Shown piece by piece: positions 9,391 through 18,076 of a DNA stretch of 64,000 nt. The DNA comes from Actinomycetes bacterium (GTDB lineage Bacteria; Actinomycetota; Acidimicrobiia; Acidimicrobiales; RAAP-2), in contig JAJYXE010000024.1 in NCBI GenBank assembly GCA_021791145.1, positions 37,063-101,062 on the forward strand, written 5' to 3'. The stretch's first letter is position 1, and the number at the start of each line of letters is the position of its first letter. A program made the position numbers and the translations under genes. The notes under the pieces were generated by a model. That model saw only the letters and a program-made list of their open reading frames with translations, was not told the origin of the DNA and searched no databases.

Positions 9391-10572
9391 GTGCTCGCGG
9401 CGGTCCTCTGCGGCACGCTCCTGTCCGTGTGCGCCGGAACGGCGGCGGCGGCGCCGGCCCGCCCAGGATCCCCGCATCGCGCGCCTCGGGCCGACGCGCA
9501 CCGATCGGGAGAGCGGCACCACCCCTCGTTGCCCTTCAAGGCGCCCGACGGCTACCGCGAGACCGCCCACCTCGAGGCGGGCCCGAACCTCGCTCCGGGG
9601 TCCCAGCCCTCGGCGCTTCCGACCGACGTGCTCATCGCGGACCGCAACAACAACAGGCTGATCATCGTCAACCCCCAGGGGAACATCGTCTGGAGGTTCC
9701 CACGTCCCGGCGACCTCGCCCCCGGGCAGACCTTTCGCACACCTGACGACGCCTTCTTCACCCCCAACGGGAGGGACATCATCGTCACCCAGGAGGACAA
9801 CTACGTCGTCTCGGAGATCTCGCTCGCGACCGGGCACATCGTGTGGCGCTACGGCCACCCCGGGACTCCGGGCTCGGGGCCCGGCTACCTCGACAACCCC
9901 GACGACGCGATGATGCTCCCCAACGGAGACGTCGTCCTGGCCGACATCAAGAACTGCCGCCTGCTCGTGCTGCGCCCGCCGAGCCACACGCCGCTCGAGG
10001 TGGTCGGCCAGACGACGAACGCCTGCGTCCACACACCTCCCGCGCGCTGGGGCAGCCCCAACGGGGTCTTCCCGCTCTCGGACGGCAACTGGGTCGTGAC
10101 CGAGATCGACGGCGACTGGGTCGACGGGTTCGACCTCGCGACCGGAAAGGTCCTCTGGTCGACCAACCCCCCCGGCGTGGCCTACCCGTCCGACACCAAC
10201 CAGGTCCACGGCACACTCTTCGTCACCGCCGACTACTCGGACCCTGGGCAGGTGGTCGAGTTCACCTCGAGCGGCCGGCTCGTGTGGCGCTACGCGCCCA
10301 CCGGCGCCCAGGCGCTCGCCGATCCCTCGCTCGCGATGGCGCTGCCCAACGGTGACGTCATCTTGAACGACGACTGGAACCACCGCGTGATCGTCGTCGA
10401 CCCCAAGACGAACCAGATCGTCTGGCAGTACGGCCACACGGGGATCCCGGGCGCCGGTCCGGGCTACCTCGACAAACCCGACGGGCTCGACCTCGTGCCG
10501 CCGTTCTCGCTCACGATCCTCCACCGCGACGCCATGCAGGGGCCGCAGAGCCCCGCGCCCGCGGGTGGTTAA
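9391..10572 (+). CDS. Secreted beta-propeller (PQQ/NHL-like repeat) protein
   Basis: 393 residues. GTG 9391 is the only usual start codon between the in-frame TGA at 9301 and the signal sequence. The N-terminus (AAVLCGTLLSVCAGTAAAAPA) looks like a signal peptide with an Ala-x-Ala site. The body has repeated blades of the type VWRYGHPGTPGSGPGYLD...LPNGDVVLADI, recurring near the end as VWQYGHTGIPGAGPGYLD. This resembles PQQ-like or arylsulfotransferase-like propellers, but no catalytic residues can be assigned. It lies on the opposite strand to the surrounding core genes, divergent from pgsA. Confidence 0.75.
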   Translation: MLAAVLCGTLLSVCAGTAAAAPARPGSPHRAPRADAHRSGERHHPSLPFKAPDGYRETAHLEAGPNLAPGSQPSALPTDVLIADRNNNRLIIVNPQGNIVWRFPRPGDLAPGQTFRTPDDAFFTPNGRDIIVTQEDNYVVSEISLATGHIVWRYGHPGTPGSGPGYLDNPDDAMMLPNGDVVLADIKNCRLLVLRPPSHTPLEVVGQTTNACVHTPPARWGSPNGVFPLSDGNWVVTEIDGDWVDGFDLATGKVLWSTNPPGVAYPSDTNQVHGTLFVTADYSDPGQVVEFTSSGRLVWRYAPTGAQALADPSLAMALPNGDVILNDDWNHRVIVVDPKTNQIVWQYGHTGIPGAGPGYLDKPDGLDLVPPFSLTILHRDAMQGPQSPAPAGG

Positions 10573-10609
10573 CTGGCGGCAGCGCACACCGGCAGGAGCT
10601 GCCGGCCAG
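10573..10609 (+). terminator. Imperfect stem-loop between the propeller gene and the EF-G-like gene
   Basis: CTGGCGGCAGC (10573-10583) and GCTGCCGGCCAG (10598-10609) form an inverted repeat with one bulged base around a 14-base loop, immediately after the TAA stop. No T-run follows, so it may be a weak or Rho-assisted terminator, or a leader hairpin for the next gene. The second arm ends 3 bases before the Shine-Dalgarno stretch. Confidence 0.4.
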
Positions 10610-10629
10610 CCTAAAAGGAGGTCGCCGTC

Positions 10630-12705
10630 GTGGCATTGACGCCGTCGGAGATCCGCAACGTGGCCCTCGTCGGCCATCACGCGGCAGGCAAGACCACTCT
10701 CGCGGAGGCGCTCCTGCTCTCCACCGGTGCCCTGAGCCGTCAGGGGTCGATCGAGAAGGGCACCACGGTCTGCGACTTCGAGCCCGAGGAGATCGCGCGC
10801 CAGCTGTCGGTCTCGTTCGCGATCGCGCCCTGCACGGTCGACGGCGTGAAGCTCAACCTCCTCGACACCCCGGGCTACGCAGACTTCGCCACCGACATGC
10901 GCGATGCGCTCGGCCTTGCGGACCTTGCGGTCGTGGTGGTGAGCGCGACCGACGGCGTCCAGGCGCAGACCGAAGACGCCTGGCGGGCAGCCGCCGCGCT
11001 CGGCATCCCACGGATCGTCGTGATCGACAAGCTCGACCGCGAGCGCGCCGACTTCGACCGCACGCTCGCCGAGGTGCGCGCCGCCTTCGGCGCCGGGGTC
11101 GCGCCTGTCGAGCTGCCGATCGGCTCGGAGAGCGAGTTCCGCGGCGTCATCGACCTCCTCGACGACCGCGCGGCGCTCTACGACACCGGCGCCGGCGCTC
11201 CGCTCCGAGGCATGGACGGCCCGATCCCCGATGACCTCGCGGTCACCGAGCACGCCGTCCACGAGCAGCTCGTCGAAGGCATCGTCGTCGGCGACGACGA
11301 GCTGATGGCGCGCTATCTCGAGGGCGAGCCGATCGAGCGCAGCGAGCTGCAGGGGAGCCTTGCCACGGGTGTGGCCGCAGGCGCGGTCTTCCCCGTGCTG
11401 TGCTGCTCTGGCATCACGGGCGTCGGTGTCGACCGCCTGGCGCGCCTGCTCGTCGAGCTGTGCCCCTCCCCCGACCGCGGCCGGCCGGCGCAGGTGACCG
11501 CCGGCGGCACCACGACCGAGGTGGCGGCAGATCCGTCCGGCCCCCCGCTCCTCGTCGTCGGCAAGACGCTCTCGGACCAGCACGCGGGCCGCCTCTCCTT
11601 GTGCAAGGTCCTCTCGGGCACGCTCCAGCCCGACACCGTGCTCACCAATCCGCGCACCCGCACCGACGAGCGGCTGCACGTCCTCGCCATGCTCCGGGGA
11701 CACGAGACGACGCCGGTGGACTCGGCGGTCGCCGGTGACTTCGTGGCGATCCCCCGGCTCGCAGGATCGCTCACCGGGGACACCCTGGCACCGAAGGACA
11801 AGCCGGTCGTCGTCGCGTTCTCCGACCCCGAGCCGCCTGCGCTCGCCGTGGCCGTCGCCCCGGCGTCCCGGGCGGACGAGGACAAGCTCATGTCCGCGCT
11901 CCAGCGCCTGTGCGAGGAGGACCGCAGCCTGAGCGTGTCCCGCAACGACGAAGCGCACCAGACCGTGCTCGGCGTCTCGGGCGAGGTGCACCTGGCCGTC
12001 ACGCTCGAGCGGCTGTCGCGCAAGTTCGGCGTCACCGTGGAGCGCCAGGAGGTCGCGATCCCCTACCGCGAGACCATCTCCAAGCCGGCGGCGGCCGAGG
12101 GCAAGCACAAGAAGCAGTCAGGCGGCCACGGTCAGTTCGGCGTCTGCCACCTGCGCGTCGAGCCGCTCGCGCGCGGTGAGGGGTTCCAGTTCCACGACGA
12201 GGTCGTCGGCGGAGCGATCCCCCGCCAGTACATTCCCGCCGTCGAGAAGGGCGTCGTCGAGGCGATGGGGCGCGGGGGCGCCTTCGGCTATCCCGTGGTC
12301 GACGTGTCGGTGACGGTCGACGACGGCAAGTACCACTCGGTCGACTCCTCGGAGCTCAGCTTCAAGACCGCCGCAGCGCTCGCCTTCCGTGAGGCCATCG
12401 CACATGCCGGACCGATCTTGTTGGAGCCGGTCTCGAAGGTCGTCGTGCAGGTGCCCGCCGACCTGCAGGGAGACGTGCTGGGCGACCTCAACTCGCGCCG
12501 GGGGAGGATCGTCGGCACCGAAGCCGCCGCGGACTCCTTCCACGAGGTGACGGCGATGGTCCCGACCGCCGAGCTCGCTCGCTACGCGGTCGACCTCCGG
12601 GCGCTCACCGGGGGCCGCGCGCGCTTCCGGGCCGAGCACGACCACTACGACCCGGTGCCCGAGCATCTCGTCGCCGGCCTGGCGAGGAACGTCGCCCCCG
12701 AGTAA
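10630..12705 (+). CDS. EF-G-like GTPase (FusA2-type paralogue)
   Basis: 691 residues with the full EF-G architecture: G domain at the N-terminus, domain II, and domains III-V (domain IV includes KKQSGGHGQFGVCHLRVEP). G-domain motifs deviate from canonical EF-G: P-loop GHHAAGKTT, G3 DTPGYADF where EF-G has DTPGH, and G4 IDKLDRE where NKxD is normal. This fits the actinobacterial FusA2-like paralogues, which are not the main elongation factor; their function is not firmly known. The start GTG is preceded by a perfect AAAAGGAGGT (10613-10622) at 7 bases. Confidence 0.88.
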   Translation: MALTPSEIRNVALVGHHAAGKTTLAEALLLSTGALSRQGSIEKGTTVCDFEPEEIARQLSVSFAIAPCTVDGVKLNLLDTPGYADFATDMRDALGLADLAVVVVSATDGVQAQTEDAWRAAAALGIPRIVVIDKLDRERADFDRTLAEVRAAFGAGVAPVELPIGSESEFRGVIDLLDDRAALYDTGAGAPLRGMDGPIPDDLAVTEHAVHEQLVEGIVVGDDELMARYLEGEPIERSELQGSLATGVAAGAVFPVLCCSGITGVGVDRLARLLVELCPSPDRGRPAQVTAGGTTTEVAADPSGPPLLVVGKTLSDQHAGRLSLCKVLSGTLQPDTVLTNPRTRTDERLHVLAMLRGHETTPVDSAVAGDFVAIPRLAGSLTGDTLAPKDKPVVVAFSDPEPPALAVAVAPASRADEDKLMSALQRLCEEDRSLSVSRNDEAHQTVLGVSGEVHLAVTLERLSRKFGVTVERQEVAIPYRETISKPAAAEGKHKKQSGGHGQFGVCHLRVEPLARGEGFQFHDEVVGGAIPRQYIPAVEKGVVEAMGRGGAFGYPVVDVSVTVDDGKYHSVDSSELSFKTAAALAFREAIAHAGPILLEPVSKVVVQVPADLQGDVLGDLNSRRGRIVGTEAAADSFHEVTAMVPTAELARYAVDLRALTGGRARFRAEHDHYDPVPEHLVAGLARNVAPE

Positions 12706-12729
12706 CGGCCCGCCGGTCGGCGCCCGGGG

Positions 12730-13254
12730 TCAGTCCGTTCTACCGCCCCGGGGCCATGCCGGACGGAGCTTCTCCCAGGCGCCGTTGAGCGTCTCGGGGA
12801 TCACCCGCACGCCCGCGACCGACGTCATGAAGTTGGTGTCGCCCGACCAACGGGGCACCACGTGCAGGTGGAGGTGGCGCGGGATGCCGGCGCCCGCGGC
12901 GCGCCCGAGGTTGGCGCCGAGGTTGACCCCGTCGGGCGCATAGGCGGTGGTGATGGCCTCGACCGCGGCCACGGTCGCCGCCCACAGCTCGGAGGACTCC
13001 TCGGCGCTCAGCTCGTCGAGCTCGGAGAGGTGACGCAGCGGCAGCACGAGAAGGTGGCCGCTCGCGTAGGGGTAGGCGTTCAAGACGGCGAACGTACGCG
13101 TCCCTCGCCACACCACGCCGTTGTCCACCGAGGGAGGGCCGCTCCGAGCGATCGCGCAGAAGACGCAGCCGTCGCCCTCGCCCTTGCGCTCGGTCTCCGT
13201 CGCTGCGCGCACGTACTCGTCGCGCCACCCCGCCCAGAGCTGCTCGAGCGGCAC
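12730..13254 (-). CDS. HIT-family nucleotide hydrolase/phosphorylase
   Basis: The histidine triad HLHLHVVPRW lies near residue 130 and a CVFC zinc pair near residue 35. The N-terminus PLEQLWAGWRDEYV matches HIT proteins of the mycobacterial Ap4A phosphorylase type. The GTG at 13254 starts 2 bases after the thrS stop, giving 174 residues. The open frame upstream is antisense to thrS. Substrate is probably a dinucleoside polyphosphate such as Ap4A, which ThrRS and other synthetases produce. The thrS-HIT-pgsA order is conserved in mycobacteria; here the propeller and EF-G genes intervene. Confidence 0.9.
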   Translation of the reverse strand: MPLEQLWAGWRDEYVRAATETERKGEGDGCVFCAIARSGPPSVDNGVVWRGTRTFAVLNAYPYASGHLLVLPLRHLSELDELSAEESSELWAATVAAVEAITTAYAPDGVNLGANLGRAAGAGIPRHLHLHVVPRWSGDTNFMTSVAGVRVIPETLNGAWEKLRPAWPRGGRTD

Positions 13255-13256
13255 GG

Positions 13257-15251
13257 CTACGCGCCCGGAGCAAGCCGGCGCGCGGTGACGTCGCCGAGGA
13301 CCCTTTGCACCACCTCGTCGAGCGGCACGCCCCGCTCGGGGCGTTCGTCGCCTCGGCGGTTGACCCCGACGGTTCCGGCGGCCACGTCGTCGTCGCCGAC
13401 CACGAGCACATAGGGGATCTTCTCGAGCTTCGCCCGCCGGATGCGCCCGCCGAGCGGCTCGCTCGCGTCCTCCATGTCGGCACGCAGTCCCTCGGCACCG
13501 AACCGCGCGGCCGCCGAGACGGCGTAGGGGGTGTGGTCGTCGCGGACCGGCAGCACGCGGACCTGGACCGGTGACAGCCAGGTGGGAAGGTTGCCGGCGA
13601 AGTGCTCGAGCAGCACGCCGAAGAAACGCTCCACCGAGCCGAACAGGGCGCGGTGCACCATGACCGGCAGGTGCTTGGCGTTGTCCGCACCGGTGTACTC
13701 GAGCCCGAAGCGTCTGGGCAGCTGCAGGTCGAGCTGAACGGTGGACATCTGCCAGTTCCTGCCGATCGCGTCGCGCGCCTGGACGGAGATCTTCGGTCCG
13801 TAGAACGCGCCACCGCCCTCGTCGAGGACGAGCTCGAGCCCCCGCCCCTCGGCGACGCGCCGCAGGACGTCGGTCGCTTCCTCCCACTCCTCGTCGGTGC
13901 CCACCGCCTTGCCTTCGGGCCTGGTGGAGAGCTCGAGCCAGAAGTCGTCCAGGCCGAAGTCGCGCAAGAGGTCGAGGACGAAGGTGAGTGCCGCGCTCAG
14001 CTCCTCGGCCATCTGCTCACGCGTGCAGAAGATGTGCGCGTCGTCTTGGGTCATGCCCCGCACGCGGGTGAGGCCGTGCACGACGCCGGACTTCTCGTAG
14101 CGGTAGACCGTGCCGAACTCGAAGAGGCGCATGGGCAGCTCGCGGTACGAACGCTGCCGGCTGCGGAAGACGAGGATGTGGAACGGGCAATTCATCGGCT
14201 TCACGTAGTAGGTCGAGCCGTCGTCGAGCTGCATCGGCGGGTACATCGAGTCGGCGAACCAGTCGACGTGCCCGGACTCTTCGAAGAGCAGTGCCTTGGT
14301 GATGTGCGGCGAGTACACGAAGTCGTAGCCCGCCTCCGCGTGCCGCCGGCGCGAGTAGTCCTCCATCTCCCGGCGGACGATCCCACCTTTGGGGTGGAAG
14401 ACCGGGAGCCCCGAGCCGATCTCCTCGGGGAACGAGAAGAGATCGAGCTCGTGCCCGATCCGCCGGTGGTCGCGCCGCTCGGCCTCCTCGAGCCGGTGGA
14501 GGTAGTCGGCGAGCGCCTGCTCGGACGCCCACGCCGTCCCGTAGATCCGCTGCAGCTGCTGGCGGTGCTCGTCGCCTCGCCAGTACGCGCCGGCGACGCG
14601 GGTCAGCCGGAAGTGACCGAGCCGCCCGGTGGAGGGGACGTGGGGCCCGCGGCAGAGGTCCACGAAGGACTCGGAGTTCCGGTAGGTGGAGACGAGGGGC
14701 GGGCCCTCACCTTGTGGCCCGCGTGCGGCGTCGACCTCGTCACCGCCCCGGGCGACTGCCTCGATGATCTCCTGCTTGAACGGCTGGCCCTCGAAGAGCG
14801 CGAGCGCCTCTGGGATCGACAGCTCCTCTCGCACGAAGGGCTGGTCCTCCGAGATGATCTTCCGCATCTCGGCGTCGACGCGCTCCAGGTCGTCCTCTGA
14901 GAAGTGGGCGCCCCCCGGCAGCTCGAAGTCGTAGTAGAAGCCGTCGGCGATCACCGGGCCGATCGCGAAGCGCGCGCCCCGCCAGAGGCGGAGGACGGCC
15001 TGCGCCATCACGTGCGCGGTGGAATGCCGGATCACCTCGAGGCCCGCCTGGGACGACGCTGTCACGATCGCCACCGTCGCGCCGTCCGGCAGCCTGGAGG
15101 AGAGGTCGACGAGTCGACCGTCCACCTCCGCGGCGACCGCAGCGGCCGCGAGGCGCGGGCCGATCGCAGCCGCGAGATCGGCGCCGGTGGCGCCCTCCGG
15201 CAGCGTTCGCTCCGACCCGTCGGAGAGCTTCACCGTCACCCGCTCGGTCAC
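13257..15251 (-). CDS. thrS: Threonyl-tRNA synthetase
   Basis: 664 residues. Domains in order are TGS (1-65), the editing SAD domain (with HSTAHVMAQAV), the class II catalytic core, and the C-terminal anticodon-binding domain. The core zinc ligand is in NCPFHILVF, motif 2 is RLFEFGTVYRYEKSGVVHGL, and a second zinc ligand lies in the TQDDAHIFC region. Start is GTG 15251 (VTERVTVKLSDG). Charges tRNA-Thr in the cytoplasm. No T-box leader is evident in the 64 bases to the upstream gene. Confidence 0.97.
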   Translation of the reverse strand: MTERVTVKLSDGSERTLPEGATGADLAAAIGPRLAAAAVAAEVDGRLVDLSSRLPDGATVAIVTASSQAGLEVIRHSTAHVMAQAVLRLWRGARFAIGPVIADGFYYDFELPGGAHFSEDDLERVDAEMRKIISEDQPFVREELSIPEALALFEGQPFKQEIIEAVARGGDEVDAARGPQGEGPPLVSTYRNSESFVDLCRGPHVPSTGRLGHFRLTRVAGAYWRGDEHRQQLQRIYGTAWASEQALADYLHRLEEAERRDHRRIGHELDLFSFPEEIGSGLPVFHPKGGIVRREMEDYSRRRHAEAGYDFVYSPHITKALLFEESGHVDWFADSMYPPMQLDDGSTYYVKPMNCPFHILVFRSRQRSYRELPMRLFEFGTVYRYEKSGVVHGLTRVRGMTQDDAHIFCTREQMAEELSAALTFVLDLLRDFGLDDFWLELSTRPEGKAVGTDEEWEEATDVLRRVAEGRGLELVLDEGGGAFYGPKISVQARDAIGRNWQMSTVQLDLQLPRRFGLEYTGADNAKHLPVMVHRALFGSVERFFGVLLEHFAGNLPTWLSPVQVRVLPVRDDHTPYAVSAAARFGAEGLRADMEDASEPLGGRIRRAKLEKIPYVLVVGDDDVAAGTVGVNRRGDERPERGVPLDEVVQRVLGDVTARRLAPGA

Positions 15252-15315
15252 CGACCTCTCGTTCCTTTCTCGCCGTGCGCGCCGCTCGGCACTTCACGAG
15301 CCCCCGATCGCGGGC

Positions 15316-16437
15316 TCACAGCACGACCCCGAGCAGCGCCGCTCCCGCAGCGACCGATGTGCCGGCCTCGGCCCGCTCGTCGAGGACGTCCAGCGCGCCG
15401 GGGACGTCGAGGTCGTCGTCCAGGCGCGCTCGAACCGCGTCCAGCGCGCCGGCGCCTGTGGCCGACGTCGGCGCCCGGCGCCAGCGCTCGAGGCGCTCTG
15501 CGGCAGGCGCCAGCTCCGCGTCGTCCCACTCCCAGTCACGCCGGTAGTGGTGCCCGAGGACGGTGAGCCGGATCACCGCCGGTTCCCAGCTCTTCAAGAG
15601 GTCGCCGACGAAGACGAGGTTGCCGAGCGACTTCGACATCTTCTGCCCTCCGAGGCCGACCAGCCCCCCGTGCAACCAGTGCCGGACGAATTGGCGCCCG
15701 GTGACGGCTTCGGACTGCGCGGTCTCGCACTCGTGATGGGGGAAGACCAAGTCCCGTCCTCCACCGTGGAGGTCCACGGTCGGCCCGAGCTCGCGCATCG
15801 CGAGCGCAGAGCACTCGATGTGCCATCCCGGTCTTCCCGGACCCCAGCGCGACTCCCACGAAGGCTCGTCGGAAAGCGACGGCTGCCAGAGCACGAAGTC
15901 GAGCGGGTGGCGCTTCGCGGGATCGCCCGGGTTGCCGCCGTGCTCCGCGGCGAGCACGAGCATCTGGTCTTCGGAGAGGTGGCTCACCTTGCCGAACCCC
16001 GGGAACGTGGTGACGTCGAAGTAGACGCCACCGCCGGACCGGTATGCATGCCCCGTGTCGAGCGACGCTCCCACGAGCGACAGGATGTCGGGGATCGCTG
16101 AGGTGGCACGCGGCTCGACGTCGGGGGGGAGGAGGCCGAGGGCCTTCATGTCCGAGTCGAAGCGGGACATCTCCTCGGCCGCGAGGTCCAGGTAGTGGAC
16201 ACCGAGCTCTCGCGCCTTTCGGAGGATGTCGTCGTCGACGTCGGTGACGTTGCGCACGCAGCGCACACGGTGGCCCAGGTCGAGGAGGCGCCGCTTCAGG
16301 ACGTCGTAGATTAAGTAGACGGCGGCGTGGCCGATGTGCGCCGCGTCGTAGGGCGTGATGCCGCAGGTGTACATGGACACGAGCGGTCCGGGCTCGAACG
16401 GGACGATGCGCTGGCGCGCGGTGTCGTAGAGCTGCAA
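15316..16437 (-). CDS. mshC: MshC-type cysteine ligase (mycothiol biosynthesis)
   Basis: A CysS paralogue. CGITPYDAAHIGHAA, GGGRDLVFPHHE and KMSKSLGNLVFVG, followed by HHYRRDWEWDD, match MshC (Cys:GlcN-Ins ligase) better than cysteinyl-tRNA synthetase, which has CGPTVYD and HCGGMDL. Zinc ligands are the first Cys (TCGI), the Cys in WHIECSA, and the PHHE His. At 373 residues it is shorter than the usual ~410. It lacks the ~25-residue N-terminal extension and any tRNA-binding C-terminal domain, which argues further against CysS. The start is TTG at 16437, one base after the stop of the F420 reductase. Confidence 0.8.
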   Translation of the reverse strand: MQLYDTARQRIVPFEPGPLVSMYTCGITPYDAAHIGHAAVYLIYDVLKRRLLDLGHRVRCVRNVTDVDDDILRKARELGVHYLDLAAEEMSRFDSDMKALGLLPPDVEPRATSAIPDILSLVGASLDTGHAYRSGGGVYFDVTTFPGFGKVSHLSEDQMLVLAAEHGGNPGDPAKRHPLDFVLWQPSLSDEPSWESRWGPGRPGWHIECSALAMRELGPTVDLHGGGRDLVFPHHECETAQSEAVTGRQFVRHWLHGGLVGLGGQKMSKSLGNLVFVGDLLKSWEPAVIRLTVLGHHYRRDWEWDDAELAPAAERLERWRRAPTSATGAGALDAVRARLDDDLDVPGALDVLDERAEAGTSVAAGAALLGVVL

Positions 16438-16438
16438 C

Positions 16439-17092
16439 TCAGATCCCTGCCAGCTTCAAGGTGGCGTGGGCGCGGTGTCGGATGCTCAGCGTGACGCACA
16501 CCGCGGTGAACGACTCGATCGCGGAGGCTTGGCTCAGGCTGCCCGCGTCGAGCGGGCGGAGCCCTTCGATGCGCTCGATGAGCGAGACCGTCTCCGCCGT
16601 CGCCTCCGGGTCGTCCGCGCAGACGAGCACGTCTGCCATGAGCCCGGAGTCGAGGTCGGCCATCTCACGGGCGGGAAGGTGGTGGAACGCCGCCGCGACC
16701 CTCGTGCGGGGCAGGGCGGCCTGCACCGCCGCCGCGACCGATCCGCGAGGGTGGACGAGGGGCAGCGCCTCTCTGCCCTGACGCACCAGCGCATTGGCCA
16801 TCGACACCAGGACCTTGCCCACGAGCGGGTCTTCGAGCTCCGACACGGTCTGCACGGCCCCCTCCCAGGGGGTCGCGAGCACGACCAGCTTCGCCCCGGC
16901 CGCGTGGTCGTTCCCGACACCGTCGATCGCGCCCGACAACCGGGCAGACCACGGGGCCGTCGCCGCATCGACGACGGCCGCCGCGCGCGCCGGGTCCCTC
17001 GATCCGATCCCGACCGACATGCCCGCGGCCGCGAGCCGCAGCCCCAGGCCCCGTCCCGCGGGCCCCGTCCCTCCGATGATCCCGACGTCCAC
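16439..17092 (-). CDS. npdG: F420-dependent NADP reductase (NpdG/Fno)
   Basis: 217 residues. The N-terminal Rossmann motif is GIIGGTGPAGRGLGLRLAAAG, followed by GSRD (NADP-ribose phosphate recognition). LATPWEG, VSMANAL and AAFHHLPAREMAD are characteristic of the F420:NADP oxidoreductase family. It transfers hydride between reduced F420 and NADP, so the host probably makes coenzyme F420. It is coupled to mshC (TGA, one base, TTG) and divergent from the InhA-type gene across 97 bases that must hold both promoters. Confidence 0.9.
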   Translation of the reverse strand: MDVGIIGGTGPAGRGLGLRLAAAGMSVGIGSRDPARAAAVVDAATAPWSARLSGAIDGVGNDHAAGAKLVVLATPWEGAVQTVSELEDPLVGKVLVSMANALVRQGREALPLVHPRGSVAAAVQAALPRTRVAAAFHHLPAREMADLDSGLMADVLVCADDPEATAETVSLIERIEGLRPLDAGSLSQASAIESFTAVCVTLSIRHRAHATLKLAGI

Positions 17093-17189
17093 CTGTCCAC
17101 CTTCTCACACGGCCCCAGCGCCCGGCGCGTCCTCCCGGCGCGACAGCGGCCTGCCTCTTCGGTCCCGTACGGCGGTAGCCTCGCCCGCC

Positions 17190-17972
17190 GTGGGCATCCT
17201 CGAGGGTAAGCGCATACTCGTCACCGGCGTGCTGACCGACGACTCCCTTGGCTTCGCCGCGGCGCACTGCGCGTCGACCGAAGGCGCGGAGATCGTGCTC
17301 TCCGGGTTCGGCCGGGGGCTCTCGCTCACCAAGCGCACGGCGAGAAAGCTCCCCCGAGAGCCCGACGTCCTCGAGATCGACGCCACGGACGCTGGCCAGC
17401 TCGCCGCGGCGGCAGCGGACCTGGCTGCACGTTGGGGGCGCCTCGACGGACTCCTCCACGCGATCGGCTTCGCGCCTCCGACCTGCCTCGGCTCGGGCAT
17501 GTTCACCGCCGAGTGGGACGACGTCTCGCTGGCGCTCCAGGTGTCGGCCTATTCGCTCAAGTCCCTGGTCGCCGCGTTCCTCCCGCTGCTCGAGGTGTCT
17601 GGCGCCGACGGTGGCGCCTCGGTCGTGTCGCTCGACTTCGACGCGACGGTCGCGTGGCCCGCGTACGACTGGATGGGGGTGGCGAAGGCAGCGCTCGAGT
17701 CTCTCACCCGCTACCTCGCCAAGGAGCTCGGGCCCAAGGGGATCCGGGTGAACCTCGTCGCATCGGGTCCCGTCCGGACCATGGCGGCGAGATCGATCCC
17801 GGGGTTCTCGTCGTTCGAGGACTCCTGGGGCAAGCGTGCGCCGCTCGGCTGGGACGTGCACGACGCGACGCCCGTCGGGAAGGCGTGCGCCGCCCTGCTC
17901 TCGGACTGGCTGCCCATGACGACCGGTGAGATGGTCCACGTCGACGGCGGCGCGCACGCCGTCGGTGCCTGA
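17190..17972 (+). CDS. fabI: Enoyl-[acyl carrier protein] reductase, InhA type
   Basis: Last reductive step of fatty-acid elongation, NADH-dependent. 260 residues from GTG 17190. GVLTDDSLGFAAAH is the glycine-poor FabI/InhA nucleotide-binding loop, and the catalytic Tyr-x6-Lys is in AYDWMGVAKAALES (InhA has YNWMTVAKSALES). The C-terminus MTTGEMVHVDGGAH is typical. It is more like mycobacterial InhA than E. coli FabI. Its last six codons and stop are part of a 58-bp tandem duplication. Confidence 0.93.
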   Translation: MGILEGKRILVTGVLTDDSLGFAAAHCASTEGAEIVLSGFGRGLSLTKRTARKLPREPDVLEIDATDAGQLAAAAADLAARWGRLDGLLHAIGFAPPTCLGSGMFTAEWDDVSLALQVSAYSLKSLVAAFLPLLEVSGADGGASVVSLDFDATVAWPAYDWMGVAKAALESLTRYLAKELGPKGIRVNLVASGPVRTMAARSIPGFSSFEDSWGKRAPLGWDVHDATPVGKACAALLSDWLPMTTGEMVHVDGGAHAVGA

Positions 17973-18069
17973 CACATCGCCACGCACGCCCCGGTGCCCG
18001 ACGGTCGCCTGGCACGCCGTCGGTGCCTGACGCATCGCCACGCACGCCCCGGTGCCCGACGGTCGCCTG
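17954..18069 (+). repeat. 58-bp tandem duplication covering the 3' end of the InhA-type gene
   Basis: Two copies in tandem with period 58 (17954-18011 and 18012-18069) and one visible mismatch (ACACATC versus ACGCATC). The first copy contains the last codons and TGA stop of the InhA-type gene; the second repeats them out of use. The duplication fills the gap to the DUF4129 gene. It looks recent. Confidence 0.9.
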
Positions 18070-18076
18070 AGCCTCG

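Noticed and set aside
9172..12108. Very long minus-strand open frame (over 900 codons) continuing upstream of pgsA
   Set aside because: It lies antisense to the propeller and EF-G-like genes. Its composition is the Arg/Asp/Val-rich text typical of the shadow frame in high-G+C DNA, and only the pgsA part has family features.
15316..16437. Cysteinyl-tRNA synthetase
   Set aside because: CGITPYD, GGGRDL and the missing tRNA-binding C-terminal domain favour MshC. The call would change if no other cysS exists in the genome.
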